Positions 63,581 to 64,000 of a stretch of DNA of 64,000 nucleotides are shown piece by piece. The position numbers and the translations under genes were made by a program. Numbering within the stretch: position 1 is the stretch's first letter; every line of letters starts with the position of its first letter. Origin of the DNA: Typhlomys cinereus. Its lineage: Eukaryota; Chordata; Mammalia; Rodentia; Platacanthomyidae. The stretch covers positions 5,522,630 through 5,586,629 of the forward strand of contig JALPQD010000075.1 of assembly GCA_023101885.1 (NCBI GenBank), in the 5' to 3' direction. The notes beneath the pieces were generated by a model, which was not told where the DNA came from, searched no databases, and saw nothing but the letters and a program-made list of their open reading frames with translations.

Positions 63581-63824
63581 AATTTTTTTTTTTTATTCAA
63601 CTGTGTGTGTATGCATGTGTGCGTGTGTGTGTATGGAACCACCATGGACGCCTCCACCTCCTTGTTTACTCTGCCCCGGGATTCACAGGCTCCGCCCTAC
63701 TAGGACCAGAAACGCAGGCCGCCCCCGCTTCCGCCTGGCATCTATACGTGGGGTCTAGGATCCGAACTCAGGACCTTCTGCCTCCAAGGCAGAAGCTTAA
63801 CCCCTGAGCTACATCTCCAGCCCC
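63581..63824 (-). mobile_element. tRNA-derived SINE (family A), copy 3, youngest
   Basis: On the - strand it has the head gggctggagatgtagctcag, box B like gagttcggatcc, then the shared body and a CA-rich, A-rich tail. It is flanked by a perfect 16-bp duplication CAACTCCTAGCCTTTA at 63565-63580 and 63825-63840, so the insertion is recent. Confidence 0.9.
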
Positions 63825-64000
63825 CAACTCCTAGCCTTTAGTTGGTAAAACTTTCCTGGTCTCCTGAATCTCTAAATTGTATGTATCAGTTCTCTGTTTC
63901 AGACTTCAAAACAGCCTTTTTTTTAATCCTTCTTACCCTTTTTATAACACACACACACAATTATGTGAATGTAATCTGAGAGCTAATATCAGTAGTTAAA

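Larger units (their letters stand above)
21489..64000 (-). other. Gmds: Large Gmds intron, incomplete, repeat-bearing
   Basis: No further Gmds exon or other gene is recognisable in these 42.5 kb. GMDS is a very large gene (about 0.6 Mb in human), so one giant intron here is expected. Content by part: 22.2-26.3 kb mostly unique DNA; 26.3-27.2 kb a minisatellite and a Tigger-like element; 29.6-37.8 kb several SINEs and L1 pieces; 42.9-44.6 kb old L1 with an inserted SINE; 47.4-51.6 kb nested LTR elements; 53.3 and 58.1 kb MLT1-like LTRs; 55-57 kb simple and AT-rich repeats; 60.4-64.0 kb SINEs. Stretches between these show nothing I can name. Confidence 0.8.

Overview
The window is mammalian nuclear DNA, almost certainly from a rodent. 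It has a CpG-island developmental gene, GT-AG introns, B1/ID-like and B3/B2-like SINEs, LINE-1 pieces, MaLR-type and other LTR elements, and a Tigger/MER2-like DNA transposon. A tRNA-derived SINE family with a B2-like head but an unfamiliar body (three copies) argues against house mouse or rat and suggests another rodent lineage. The species cannot be named from the sequence alone.

Two protein genes are supported. Foxc1 is a single-exon forkhead transcription factor gene on the + strand (CDS 8942-10600, 552 aa). It has a promoter with inverted CCAAT, GC-box and TATA-like elements at 8322-8388, and an AT-rich 3'UTR with several poly(A) signals to about 12.27 kb. The last two coding exons of Gmds (GDP-mannose 4,6-dehydratase) lie on the - strand at 21420-21488 and 21233-21295, with a poly(A) signal at 20866-20871. 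The genes are tail to tail about 8.6 kb apart, matching the known FOXC1-GMDS order at human 6p25.

Layout: 1-3.3 kb is plain upstream flank. 3.35-4.56 kb is a CpG-rich patch. 4.6-7.6 kb is non-coding flank with perfect CRE and CArG boxes and a forkhead-type site. 7.64-10.6 kb is the Foxc1 CpG island, promoter and CDS. 10.6-12.3 kb is the 3'UTR, including a perfect PBX-MEIS decamer. 12.3-13.6 and 16.6-17.45 kb are further CpG-rich patches between the genes. 20.85-21.49 kb holds the Gmds 3' end, inside another GC-rich patch. From 21.49 kb to the end is a single Gmds intron of at least 42.5 kb that carries nearly all the repeats. The most complex stretch is 47.4-51.6 kb, where a MaLR-like element with paired LTRs has inserted into a different LTR that sits in tandem with a second copy of itself.

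Functionally, the window is a regulator gene plus the tail of a large housekeeping gene whose intron may host distal control elements (inference). I found no gene cluster, CRISPR array or novel enzymatic system. The second-look items are regulatory motifs, local rearrangements and repeat biology.
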